The notes: a model not told the origin generated them from the letters alone. 64,000 nt of DNA from Mycolicibacterium litorale (GCF_014218295.1 NZ_AP023287.1:496001-560000); one strand, 5' to 3'; positions 52,137 through 60,837 are shown, numbered from the stretch's first letter. A program made the numbers and translations.

Positions 52137-55100
52137 TTACCGCTTGCCCGGACGGCGGGCACCCTTGGCGATGCCGAGGCCCTTGACCGGCGGCTCGTCC
52201 CCGACGATGCGGGCATCGCCGTTGCCCGCGGGTGTGGACTTGGTCTCCGGTTCGGGCGTGGGTTCCGGCTCGGGGGCCGACTCGGCCTGCGGCTCCGGCT
52301 CCGGTTCCGCCGGGGTGGCCGCCGGCGCCGGGGCCTTCTTCTTCGCGCCCGGCCGCCGCGCACCCGGTGCGATGCCCAGCCCCTTCACCTCGGGTTCGGG
52401 CTTGCTCTCCAGACCCAGATCGGAATCGGCGGTGTTCGCCGGCCGGTTGTCGGTCTCGGTACCGGCCTCGGCCTTGTCCGGATCCACGTTGGGCGGCTGT
52501 ACGACCGTGCCCGCACCTTCGTTCGGCGAGGCCTTCTTCGCGCCCGGTTTCTTGGCGCCGGGCCTGCGGGCACCGGCGGCGATGCCGAGCCCCTTGACCT
52601 CGGGTTCGGGCTTGGCCGGCGCCTGCGGCGCTTCGGCCTCGGTCGCGTCGGCCTTGACGGGTTCGGCCTTGGCTTCGGCCGGTGCGGCGGCCGCCTTCTT
52701 GGCACCCGGACGCTTGGCACCCGCGGCGATGCCGAGCCCCTTCGCGGGAGCCGCGGCAGGCGCCTCGGTGGTCTCGGCCTTGGCTTCGGCCGGTGCGGCC
52801 GCCGTCTTCTTGGCACCGGGACGCTTGGCCCCACCCGCGATGCCGAGTCCCTTGGCGGCAGGAGCGGCGGCCGGCTTGTCGTCGGCGGTGGCTTTCTTGG
52901 CGCCGGGCTTCTTGGCGCCGCCCGCGATGCCGAGTCCGGTGACGGGTTTGGTCTCGGTCGCCGTCGACGCCTTGGCGGCCGGTGCCTCCTCGGGAGCCGG
53001 GGCCTCTTCGGGTGCCTTCTCCGGCGCGGGGGCCGCGGCAGCCGCCTTGGCGGCGCGTTCCTCGGCCTCCTTGGCCGCCGTGCCCTTCTCCGGCAGCGTC
53101 ACGGTGCTGGTGTCGAGCGATCCCAGCAGCAGCTGGGCGACGTCGAGCACCTCGACCTTCTCGATGTCCCTGGCGGCGGCGACCTCGTCGACACCATCGG
53201 TCATCATCACGCGGCAGAATGGGCAGCCCGTCGCGATCCGCGAGGCGCCGGTGTCGATCGCCTCTTCGGTGCGTTCGGTGTTGACGCGCTTGCCGATGTG
53301 CTCTTCCATCCACATCCGCGCACCGCCGGCGCCGCAGCACAGGCCGCGGTCGGCGTGGCGCGGCATCTCGGTGAGCTTCGCCCCCGATGCGCCGATCAGT
53401 TCGCGCGGGGCCTCGTAGACCTTGTTGTGCCGGCCCAGGTAGCAGGGGTCGTGGTAGGTGATGTCCTGCCCGTTCCCGTCGCCGCCGACCGGGGTGACCG
53501 GCACCAGCTTCTTGTCCCGGATCAGCCGGTTGAGCAGCTGCGTGTGGTGCAGCACCGTGTAGTTGCCGCCGACCTGCGGGTACTCGCGGCCCAGCGTGTT
53601 GAAGCAGTGCGGGCAGGTGACGATGACCTTGCGGTCGACCCGCTCGACACCCTCGAACAGGTCGTTGAGGGTTTCGACGTTCTGCGCGGCGAGCTGCTGG
53701 AACAGGAACTCGTTGCCCGAGCGGCGTGCGGAGTCGCCGTTGCAGGTCTCACCCTCGCCGAGGACGAGGTACTTCACGCCGGCGATCGCGAGGAGTTCGG
53801 CGACCGCCTTGGTGGTCTTCTTCGCGCGGTCCTCGTAGGCGCCGGCGCAGCCGACCCAGAACAGGTACTCGTAGCCCTCGAAGGAGTTGACGTCCTTGCC
53901 GAACACCGGCACGTCGAAGTCGACCTCGTCGATCCAGTTGGTGCGGTCCTTGGCGTTCTGGCCCCAGGGGTTGCCCTTGGTCTCCAGGTTCTTGAACAGC
54001 ACGCCGAGCTCACCGGGGAACTCGGACTCCATCATCACCTGGTAGCGGCGCATGTCGACGATGTGGTCGATGTGCTCGATGTCGACCGGGCACTGTTCGA
54101 CGCAGGCGCCGCAGGTGGTGCAGGACCACAGCACGTCCGGGTCGATCACGCCGCCCTGTTCCTCCGTGCCGACGAGCGGGCGGGTGGCCTGCTCGGGCCC
54201 GGAGCCCATGATCCGTTCGAAGCCGGACTCGGGGACGTGGTCGTGGGAGTGCTTCTCGGAGCTCTTCTCCCCGCGCGCCTCCTCGCCGAGCCCACCCTCG
54301 GGGGTGTTCTCCAGCGGCGACTCCTTGTCTCCGAGGATGTAGGGCGCCTTGGCGAACAGGTGGTCGCGCAGGTTCATGATCACGAGCTTGGGTGACAGCG
54401 GCTTACCGGTGTTCCACGCCGGGCACTGCGACTGGCAGCGACCGCACTCGGTGCAGGTCGTGAAGTCGAGATAGCCCTTCCAGGTGAAGTCCTCGATCTT
54501 GCCGCGGCCCAGGACCGCGTCCTCGGCGGGATCCTCGAAGTCGATCGGCTCGCCCTTGTACTCCATCGGCAGCAGCGGACCGAGGCCGTTGGGCAGCCGC
54601 TTGAAGGTGACGTTGATGGGGGCCAGGCCGATGTGCAGGTGCTTGGAGTGCAGCACGATCAGCAGGAAGACCAGCATGACCGCGATGTGCGCCAGCAGCG
54701 CGATGGTCTCGACCCACTCGTTGACGTCGTGGCCGAGCGGGCTGAGCACCCAGCCCATGAAGTGCGAGAAGAACGCGCCGTTGCCGTAGGGCAGGTTGCC
54801 GACGTCGGCGGCGGCGCCGCGGACCAGCGCATACGTCCAGATGACGTTGAAGATCATGAACAGGATCAGCCAGGCGCCGCCGGTGTGCGAACCGTAGAAC
54901 CGGGAGTCGCGGCCGTGCTGCTTGGGCTCCTGCATCACGCGGATGATCGCGAAGGTGACGATGCCGAGCAGCACCGCGACGGCGAAGAAGTCCTGCAGGA
55001 ACCCCAGGGCGTCCCAGGTGCCGACGATCGGGATGTGGAAGTCGTGGTCGAACAGCAGGCCGTAGGCCTCCAGGTAGACCGTGGCCAGGATGAAGAAGCC

Positions 55101-55346
55101 CCACATCGTGAAGAAGTGCGCGATGCCGGGGATCGACCAGCGCAGCAGGCGGGTCTGCCCGAAGACTTCCTCGAACTGTGTGGTGATGCGCTTGCGGAGA
55201 TTGTCCTTGCGGTTGTTGGCCTCGCTCGTGGGCTGGCCCGACCGGATCAGCTTCGTCAGCCACAGCACGCGTTTTGCGGCGAGCGCGATCACGATGCCGG
55301 TCATCAACAACCCGACGATGAGTCGGATCAGAATCTGCGTGTCCAC
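52137..55346 (-). CDS. etfD: EtfD membrane Fe-S oxidoreductase (ETF:menaquinone route) with repeat-rich tail
   Basis: 1069 aa, homologous to Rv0338c, shown in M. tuberculosis to be the membrane partner that takes electrons from the ETF of fatty-acid oxidation. Order: NarI-like membrane part with five or six helices (1-235), two [4Fe-4S] motifs CTECGRCQSQCP (298-309) and CTTCGACVEQCP (409-420), two CCG/HdrB-like domains (CPHCFNTL...HDPCYLGRH...CCGAGG), then a disordered tail of about 320 residues. The tail repeats GLGIAxGA(K/R)(K/R)PGAKK six times between Ala/Pro/Glu spacers. As I recall the M. tuberculosis protein is nearly 190 residues shorter. Its promoter region has two tandem palindromes. 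Confidence 0.93.
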   Translation of the reverse strand: MDTQILIRLIVGLLMTGIVIALAAKRVLWLTKLIRSGQPTSEANNRKDNLRKRITTQFEEVFGQTRLLRWSIPGIAHFFTMWGFFILATVYLEAYGLLFDHDFHIPIVGTWDALGFLQDFFAVAVLLGIVTFAIIRVMQEPKQHGRDSRFYGSHTGGAWLILFMIFNVIWTYALVRGAAADVGNLPYGNGAFFSHFMGWVLSPLGHDVNEWVETIALLAHIAVMLVFLLIVLHSKHLHIGLAPINVTFKRLPNGLGPLLPMEYKGEPIDFEDPAEDAVLGRGKIEDFTWKGYLDFTTCTECGRCQSQCPAWNTGKPLSPKLVIMNLRDHLFAKAPYILGDKESPLENTPEGGLGEEARGEKSSEKHSHDHVPESGFERIMGSGPEQATRPLVGTEEQGGVIDPDVLWSCTTCGACVEQCPVDIEHIDHIVDMRRYQVMMESEFPGELGVLFKNLETKGNPWGQNAKDRTNWIDEVDFDVPVFGKDVNSFEGYEYLFWVGCAGAYEDRAKKTTKAVAELLAIAGVKYLVLGEGETCNGDSARRSGNEFLFQQLAAQNVETLNDLFEGVERVDRKVIVTCPHCFNTLGREYPQVGGNYTVLHHTQLLNRLIRDKKLVPVTPVGGDGNGQDITYHDPCYLGRHNKVYEAPRELIGASGAKLTEMPRHADRGLCCGAGGARMWMEEHIGKRVNTERTEEAIDTGASRIATGCPFCRVMMTDGVDEVAAARDIEKVEVLDVAQLLLGSLDTSTVTLPEKGTAAKEAEERAAKAAAAAPAPEKAPEEAPAPEEAPAAKASTATETKPVTGLGIAGGAKKPGAKKATADDKPAAAPAAKGLGIAGGAKRPGAKKTAAAPAEAKAETTEAPAAAPAKGLGIAAGAKRPGAKKAAAAPAEAKAEPVKADATEAEAPQAPAKPEPEVKGLGIAAGARRPGAKKPGAKKASPNEGAGTVVQPPNVDPDKAEAGTETDNRPANTADSDLGLESKPEPEVKGLGIAPGARRPGAKKKAPAPAATPAEPEPEPQAESAPEPEPTPEPETKSTPAGNGDARIVGDEPPVKGLGIAKGARRPGKR
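52141..52940 (-). repeat. Six-fold GLGIA-x-GA-(K/R)-PG repeat in the EtfD tail
   Basis: Units near 52141-52183, 52335-52390, 52530-52602, 52690-52745, 52800-52860 and 52895-52940. Each encodes KGLGIA, one variable residue, GA, two basic residues and PGAKK (the last shortened to PGKR at the C-terminus). The spacers differ in length and are rich in Ala, Pro and Glu. Confidence 0.85.
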
Positions 55347-55364
55347 CCGCGGCCTCCCGGTACG

Positions 55365-55410
55365 AAGTTACCCAACGGTAACTTATACTAAGTTACCCGT
55401 CAGTAACTTA
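55365..55410. promoter_or_regulatory. Two tandem palindromes upstream of etfD
   Basis: AAGTTACC-CAAC-GGTAACTT (55365-55384) and TAAGTTAC-CCGTCA-GTAACTTA (55389-55410), perfect 8-bp arms each, centres 25 bp apart. They share the half-site AAGTTAC and lie 19-64 bp upstream of the etfD ATG. Typical of a TetR- or GntR-type dimer bound twice; the regulator is not identified. Confidence 0.7.
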
Positions 55411-55482
55411 GGCTCGATCCTGCTCATAGTGACATCACCGGTAGCGAGGCCGCTACGAAGGCTGCCCTAACTGACGCGTCGG

Positions 55483-58008
55483 CTATCCAGAAGGGGCGAG
55501 CAACGCGCGCAACATCGACAACATTTCCGAGCGCGATTCGGCGCCGAGACGGCGGCGGATCCGGGCCACGTGGTGCTCGACGGTCTTCGCTGAGATGAAC
55601 AACTGCGCGCCGATGTCGCGGTAGGGCATGCCCAACAACAACAGCTCGGCCACCTCGCGCTCACGCTCCGACAGCTGCGCCGACGCCGGCTGTGTCCGCG
55701 AGACGGACGCCGTCGGCTCGGCCGCGCTGCGACCCGGTCCCGACTCGACCGGCACATCGGGGGCGGCGACGGTCTGCTTGAGGTCGCGCGCCAACTGCAG
55801 CATCGCCTGCGACACCCGGGCGTCCGGGGTCTGCAGAGCCGCCTGCCCCGCCAGCCGGGTCGCATCCCAGGTGTGGCCGAACTGGGCCAGCGCCCGCGAC
55901 GCGGCGGTCACCTCGTCGACCTCCACGTGGTTGGCCAGCACCCGCAACCAGGTGCGACCGGCCATGGCCAGCGCTTTTGCGAAGCCGCTCTGGGCGTGTT
56001 CGTCGCGGCTGGCGGCCGTCAGCGCCTGCCCGTGTGGTGCGACCGCCTCCGGTGAATTGGCCAGGATCCCGGCATGCACCCCGGCCCAGTGCAGCGGCAC
56101 CGACCACAGCACCGGATCGCCCAACGCCCGCAGGAGGCCGAAGGCCTCGTCGAGGGTGTGCTGCAGGCGCTCGACCTGACGCAGCCGCGCGGCGGCCACC
56201 CACAGCTCACCGAGCGGGAGCAACGCGAACAGGTCGACGGAGTACTCGGCGAGCACCTCCATCGCCGAGAACCAGTGCATCTGCATGGCGCCGCTGTCGC
56301 CGTTGCGGCGTGCGATCGCGGTCTGCAGCGCGGCGGCCCACAACGCGTCACGCCGGTGCAGGGCGGCGTCCGGCCGGGGAACCGCGGCGGCCGCCGCCTG
56401 AAGTTGCCCATCCTGCATGTGGGTCCAGCCCGACAACAGCCGGTGCCGGTGCGTGACGAAGATCGCATCGTCGCCGCCGCCGCGGACGGCCCGGCCGATC
56501 ACGCTGCGCGCCCGCACCGGATCACCGCCGTGCAGCGCCGCCAGCGTCACGAGCGCGGCCGGGGTGTCCGGGGTGACCTCCGTGCGGGAAGGCTCGGAGC
56601 TCAGCGACTGACCCAGTCGCGCCACCGCGACGGGATAGGGCTCGGCGAGCGACAGCACCAGGCCTTCGGCGAGGCTGCGGGCCGCGCGCGCGGTCGAGGT
56701 CGGCGGTCCCGCGGACTTCGTCTGCGCGAGCTCCCCGGCGGTGCCGCCGTCCCCCGCGGCGAGCGCGGCGACGGTGCCCGCCGCACTCAGCAGCGCATCT
56801 TGCGACGGTCCGAGCCACCGGAAGAGGTCGAGCGCCTGCGCGGCGCTGCCGTCGTGCATCGCGATACTCGCCGAGATCCGGACCGCGGCGGCGCGCTCGT
56901 CGGGATCCTGTGAGGTGAGCAGTTCGTCGGCCAGGCGCCCCGCCGTGACGCAATCGCCGGTGAGCGCGAGCGCGTCGGCGAGCTGAGCGCTCAGCGCGGT
57001 GGCCCCGGCGTCCGCGGCGGCCCGGTACAGCCGCGCCGACCGGACCGGGTCGTTGCCGGCGCGGGTCGCGAGGTCGGCGAGTGCCGAGGCGAGGCGCTCG
57101 TCGCGCAGCCCGTGTTCGGCCATGCGCAACGCGAGATCGGCTGTGAGGGTAGACAGTTCGAGTTGCGAACACAGCAGCGACACCTCGATGTCGTGGTGTC
57201 GCGCCGCGCCGGTGATCTGGGCGATCCCGTCGTGCAGGGTGCGCAGAAAACCGGGGTGGTACCCGGGTTCGAGCAGACCGCTCGCCCGGGCCCGGTCGAC
57301 GGCGGCCAGGCCGGCATCGGGCGGCATGTGCAGTGCGGCCGCGACGTCGTCGGGCCCCAGTTCGGGGCTCAGCGACGCCACCAGGAGGGTGTCGAGCAGC
57401 GGTTCGTCGAGGCGGCGCAACCGTTCGATCAGCCCGATGCGGACAGCCTGGCGGACCGCGGCTGCCCCGTCTACGACCGCGGCGAGTGCGGGGCGCAGCA
57501 GGAACGGCAGGCCCGCGGTCACCGTCGTCAACAGCCGGACCACCTCTGGTGCGGGCGCGGCACCCAGCGTCGCGGCCGCCGCCCGTCCCACCTCGACCGC
57601 CGGCACCGAACCCAGTGTGACAGCAGGGTTTTCGCGTTCGAGGGCCGTGACCAGGGCGCGCAGCGCGGGGTCGTGGGCCAGTGGCTGCGTGGCGATCACC
57701 ACGGTCGCTGACGACTCGGCCACCAGGGCGGTGAGCCGGTCGAGGTCGGCGCCGTCGAGCAGGTGCGCATCGTCGACGACGACCGCGGCATCGGCGGGAT
57801 CGCCGGACTGCCGCGGGCGGGACAGCACCGCACGACCCGCGTTGCGCAACGCCGCCCGCACCGCCGCGAGCACGGTGGACTTACCCGTACCGATACCTCC
57901 GACGACCAGGACCTTCGCCGGTGCCGCCGGATCCCCTTCGATCGCCGCGACCGCATCCCGCGCGGCGGCCGGGAGCTCCGCCTGACGATGCGGCGCCGGG
58001 CTCGTCAT
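55483..58008 (-). CDS. iniR: IniR: ATP-binding LuxR-type regulator of the ini genes
   Basis: 841 aa; the M. tuberculosis counterpart Rv0339c is about the same size. P-loop VVGGIGTGKST (36-46), a VVVDDAHLLD Walker B, a long helical repeat middle and a C-terminal LuxR helix-turn-helix (LSEREREVAELLLLGMPYRDIGAQLF...KTVEHHVARIRRRL). Homologues activate iniBAC under cell-envelope stress. It is the second gene of an operon with the Hsp70-like membrane protein (9-bp gap) and divergent from iniB. Confidence 0.9.
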   Translation of the reverse strand: MTSPAPHRQAELPAAARDAVAAIEGDPAAPAKVLVVGGIGTGKSTVLAAVRAALRNAGRAVLSRPRQSGDPADAAVVVDDAHLLDGADLDRLTALVAESSATVVIATQPLAHDPALRALVTALERENPAVTLGSVPAVEVGRAAAATLGAAPAPEVVRLLTTVTAGLPFLLRPALAAVVDGAAAVRQAVRIGLIERLRRLDEPLLDTLLVASLSPELGPDDVAAALHMPPDAGLAAVDRARASGLLEPGYHPGFLRTLHDGIAQITGAARHHDIEVSLLCSQLELSTLTADLALRMAEHGLRDERLASALADLATRAGNDPVRSARLYRAAADAGATALSAQLADALALTGDCVTAGRLADELLTSQDPDERAAAVRISASIAMHDGSAAQALDLFRWLGPSQDALLSAAGTVAALAAGDGGTAGELAQTKSAGPPTSTARAARSLAEGLVLSLAEPYPVAVARLGQSLSSEPSRTEVTPDTPAALVTLAALHGGDPVRARSVIGRAVRGGGDDAIFVTHRHRLLSGWTHMQDGQLQAAAAAVPRPDAALHRRDALWAAALQTAIARRNGDSGAMQMHWFSAMEVLAEYSVDLFALLPLGELWVAAARLRQVERLQHTLDEAFGLLRALGDPVLWSVPLHWAGVHAGILANSPEAVAPHGQALTAASRDEHAQSGFAKALAMAGRTWLRVLANHVEVDEVTAASRALAQFGHTWDATRLAGQAALQTPDARVSQAMLQLARDLKQTVAAPDVPVESGPGRSAAEPTASVSRTQPASAQLSEREREVAELLLLGMPYRDIGAQLFISAKTVEHHVARIRRRLGAESRSEMLSMLRALLAPSG

Positions 58009-58017
58009 CGCCTCGGG

Positions 58018-59841
58018 TCAGGCGCCGTCGTCGGGGACGGGCACGGTCGTCGGCGGATCCGGCGGGTCAGGTGGATCGAGGGTGGTGGGCGGCGGCTCGA
58101 CCGTCGTGGTCACCGGCGGCCGCGTCGTCGTCGGCTGCGTCGTGGTCGGACGGGTGGTCGTCGTCGTGGGCTGGGTGGTGGTCGTCGTCGACGTGGTGGT
58201 CGTGGTCGTCGTGGTGGTCGTCGGCTGCGTGGTGGTCGTGGTGGCTTGCGTGGTCGTCGGTGGCGGAGGTGGTGGCGGCTGGCTGACGGTGGTCGTGGCC
58301 CGGCCGTCCGGCCCGACCGTGACGGTGGTGACCGGCGGGGGCGGCGCAGCCGGCGACGGCTCCATCGACACTGTCGTCGCCGTCTCGGTGACCGGGCTCG
58401 AATCTCCTTCTGTACTGGTCAATGTGATGGCCAGCCCGCCGGCGGCCAGCAGCGCGGCCGCGGCGGCCGCGCCGAACAACACCGGCGGCCGTTTGTACCA
58501 GGGCAGCGGCCCCGGCTCCTGGTCGTAGCCGGCGTCGTAGCCGGCGTCGTAGCCGGCCTCCCCGGGGCCGAACGCCACCGGCGGGCGGGCACCGGTCGCC
58601 GAGGGGTCGTAGTCCTCACCGGCGTAGGGCACCGGTTCACCGGCGGGTTCGTCGTCCTGCGACCAGGCCAGGGCACGGAACGTCGCCGACGAGGCGCCGT
58701 CGGCGGCGGTCTCCCCGGCGGCCAGACCGGCCGCCCCCGCGGCCCAGGCGGCCGGCGCCAGACCCGTCGGCGCATCCGCCGCGAGGCCCATCCCGGTCGG
58801 GGCGTCGGCGTCCGCACTCTGGTTGGCCACCAGGGCGGCCCCGGCAGCGACGTTGAGCTGCGACTCCGGGGTGGTGACGACCGGTGCGCGCAACTGCTCG
58901 GACAGCCGCTGCGTCACCAGCGGGATGGCCGCACCACCGCCGACGGTGGCCACCGCCGACACACTCGCCGGCGGAATCTGGTTGCGCTGCAAGGTGTCTT
59001 CGATCGCGTTCACCAGACCGCCGAGGGGTTCGGCGATCAGCTGCTCGAGTTCGGGTCGGGTGATCCGGATGTCGGAGTGCACGCCCGGCAGCTCGACGGG
59101 CACCGCGGTCGCGGTCTCGGCGGAGAGGCGTTCCTTGGCCTGGCGGCACTCGTCGCGCAGGCGGGCCAGCGAGCCGACCGCCGCGGTCCCGGCCGGATCG
59201 CCGTTGCCGGCGTCGGCGATACCGGCCAGCACGTGGGTGAGCAGCGCCTGATCGATCGCATCACCCGAGAACTCCGCGTACCGGACGGTCTGGCCGACGG
59301 TGTCGAGGTTGGCGCCGGCATCGGCGAGCGAGATGCTGGTGCCGCTGCCACCGAGGTCGACCAGGACGACCACGCCCTGACCGGGCAGACCAGGAGCGGC
59401 CTGCAGTGCGGCGAGCGCCGCGGTCGAGTCGGGGATCAGGGCGGCGGGGACTCCGTTCGGCGCCAGGTTCGGCCGCGACCGCAACGCCCCGCGCAGCGCG
59501 CCGACGGTTCCGGGTCCCCAGTGGGCCGGGACGGCGACCGCCACCGGTGAGCCGCCGCCGACCGTGCGCGCCATCGCGTCGAGAGCTTCGGCCAGCACCA
59601 GCTCACCGCGATGCGCCGAACCGTCCGCGGCGACCAGTGGGACCGGGTCACCGACCCGGTCGACGAAACCGCTCAGCACCAGGCCGGGCCGGTCGAGGTT
59701 CGGGTTCTCGCCGGGCACGCCGACCTCGGCAGGCCGGTCGTTGAACACGGTGAGGATCGCCCGGCGGATCACCGGCGGCCGGCCGACGCGGGCGGCCACC
59801 AGGTTCGTCATCCCGATCGACAACCCCAGGGGTTCGGTCAT
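58018..59841 (-). CDS. Membrane-anchored Hsp70-like protein with Thr/Pro-rich exported tail (Rv0312-like)
   Basis: 607 aa from ATG 59841 (GTG 59850 also possible). N-terminal actin/Hsp70 ATPase fold: LSIGMTNLVAARVG (phosphate 1), VVLVDLGGSGTSISLAD (phosphate 2, well kept), VATVGGGAAIPLVTQRLSE (adenosine). Linker with GYDAG repeats, one membrane helix at about 447-470, then an outside tail dominated by Thr and Pro (runs of TTTT, QPTTT, RPTT), which may be O-mannosylated. I recall Rv0312 as a Pro/Thr-rich protein of similar length. It heads the operon with iniR and may report envelope state to it (inference). Confidence 0.87.
   Translation of the reverse strand: MTEPLGLSIGMTNLVAARVGRPPVIRRAILTVFNDRPAEVGVPGENPNLDRPGLVLSGFVDRVGDPVPLVAADGSAHRGELVLAEALDAMARTVGGGSPVAVAVPAHWGPGTVGALRGALRSRPNLAPNGVPAALIPDSTAALAALQAAPGLPGQGVVVLVDLGGSGTSISLADAGANLDTVGQTVRYAEFSGDAIDQALLTHVLAGIADAGNGDPAGTAAVGSLARLRDECRQAKERLSAETATAVPVELPGVHSDIRITRPELEQLIAEPLGGLVNAIEDTLQRNQIPPASVSAVATVGGGAAIPLVTQRLSEQLRAPVVTTPESQLNVAAGAALVANQSADADAPTGMGLAADAPTGLAPAAWAAGAAGLAAGETAADGASSATFRALAWSQDDEPAGEPVPYAGEDYDPSATGARPPVAFGPGEAGYDAGYDAGYDQEPGPLPWYKRPPVLFGAAAAAALLAAGGLAITLTSTEGDSSPVTETATTVSMEPSPAAPPPPVTTVTVGPDGRATTTVSQPPPPPPPTTTQATTTTTQPTTTTTTTTTTSTTTTTQPTTTTTRPTTTQPTTTRPPVTTTVEPPPTTLDPPDPPDPPTTVPVPDDGA
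58085..58270 (-). repeat. Low-complexity Thr-coding repeat
   Basis: Long runs of GTGGTCGTC-type triplets (complement of ACC/ACG) encode the Thr/Pro tail of the Hsp70-like protein. Such tracts are prone to slippage and assembly error. Confidence 0.7.
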
Positions 59842-59901
59842 GCTGGCCACAATAACGTCTGATCCCCCTCATCCTCGGGAAATCCCCCTAGTGGCGCCAA
59901 G

Positions 59902-59925
59902 CCCCTAACGGCCTACCCCCTAACG
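59902..59925. promoter_or_regulatory. CCCCTAACG direct repeats, divergent ini promoter
   Basis: CCCCTAACG at 59902-59910 and 59917-59925, with a partial copy (CCCCCTAG) at 59884. They lie between the Hsp70-like/iniR operon and the iniB-like gene. The same 9-mer recurs before iniB (60676-60684), so it may be the binding box of IniR. Confidence 0.5.
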
Positions 59926-60054
59926 CGTTTGTCGCGACGGTGGGTTCGGCACCGATCCCGGGGGAGTCCGGCGTGGATAGCATCGTGACAAGCGGTCGGG
60001 GGACTGGCTCCCGACTCCGTATTGATGCCCTGCCAGTGATCGAAAAGGTGCCCG

Positions 60055-60567
60055 ATGGCTAACTCGCTACTCGACTTCGTGATGTCGCTGGTGCGGGACC
60101 CCGATGCGGCAGCACGCTACGCCGCCGATCCCGCCGCCGCCATCGCGGACGCTCAGCTGACCGATGTGACCAGCGTCGACGTGGACAACCTGATTCCCGT
60201 GGTGACCGAGTCGATGCCGATGGCGGCCCCCTCGACCGGACTGGACGCCTTCGGCGCGGAGCCGGCGAGCAATGTGTGGGCCAGTGGCGCGGCCACCGCC
60301 GCGTTCGACGCCTTCGGCGATCCCGCGCCGGTCGCGGGCGTCATCGACACCGGAGCGCCCGTCATCGACACGGCGCAGGCGATCGATCCGGCCGTCGACG
60401 TCCTCACCCAGCCCGACGCCTTCGTCGACACGGTATCCCCGCAGTTCACCGACCCGGTGTTCGGCGACGAGACGCCCACGGGCACCGAGAACGCCGATGT
60501 GTGGGGGGCTGCGGTCGACGACGACCAGCCGGCCGACCACACCCCGGGCTTCGACCTCTTCGACTGA
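60055..60567 (+). CDS. IniB N-terminal-domain protein (Rv0340-like)
   Basis: 170 aa. The first 45 residues (SLLDFVMSLVRDPDAAARYAADPAAAIADA) form the IniB N-terminal helical domain, matching residues 1-45 of IniB next door. The rest is acidic, Ala/Asp/Pro-rich and unlike IniB's Asn/Gly repeats (AFDAFGDPAPV, VIDTGAPVIDT, TPGFDLFD). M. tuberculosis Rv0340 has the same place and size. Role unknown; probably a partner of the Ini proteins. ATG 60055; a strong terminator follows. Confidence 0.85.
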   Translation: MANSLLDFVMSLVRDPDAAARYAADPAAAIADAQLTDVTSVDVDNLIPVVTESMPMAAPSTGLDAFGAEPASNVWASGAATAAFDAFGDPAPVAGVIDTGAPVIDTAQAIDPAVDVLTQPDAFVDTVSPQFTDPVFGDETPTGTENADVWGAAVDDDQPADHTPGFDLFD

Positions 60568-60583
60568 CCTCACGCACCATCAG

Positions 60584-60619
60584 AAAACCCGCGCGGATCG
60601 CGATCCGCGCGGGTTTTTT
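60584..60619 (+). terminator. Intrinsic terminator between the Rv0340-like gene and iniB
   Basis: AAAACCCGCGCGGATCG directly meets its complement CGATCCGCGCGGGTTTT, a 15-bp stem, followed by TTTTTT. A textbook Rho-independent structure. It implies iniB is transcribed from its own promoter. Confidence 0.9.
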
Positions 60620-60666
60620 GCTTTTCACCTGCGGATATTCCGTCGTTCCCGGCAGTCCCCGATATA

Positions 60667-60684
60667 CCCCCTAATCCCCTAACG
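60667..60684. promoter_or_regulatory. CCCCTAA repeats upstream of the iniB promoter
   Basis: CCCCCTAAT (60667-60675) followed by CCCCTAACG (60676-60684), the latter continuing to GGGG as a small palindrome. Located about 55 bp before the putative -35 of iniB. Shares its 9-mer with the divergent promoter at 59902-59925. Confidence 0.5.
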
Positions 60685-60738
60685 GGGAAGCGGCTCAACC
60701 CCCCACTCGAGTTACGGCGAGAGGGGCGTCGACCCCGT

Positions 60739-60766
60739 TTGCCGGCTGCCGCGGACTCCATAAATT
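60739..60766 (+). promoter_or_regulatory. Putative sigma-A promoter of iniBA
   Basis: TTGCCG (60739-60744) and TAAATT (60761-60766) with a 16-bp spacer, giving a start near 60773 and a leader of about 65 nt with AAAGG before the iniB ATG. Confidence 0.5.
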
Positions 60767-60837
60767 GGTCTCCAGATCGCCGGAGCGCCGGCGAGACAAC
60801 CTCCCCGGACGACCGGGAAGACACGAAAGGCAGTCAC

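Noticed and set aside
58085..58270. GTC/GTG-rich tract considered as a CRISPR or tandem non-coding repeat
   Set aside because: It is in frame and encodes the Thr-rich tail of the Hsp70-like protein; no spacer structure.
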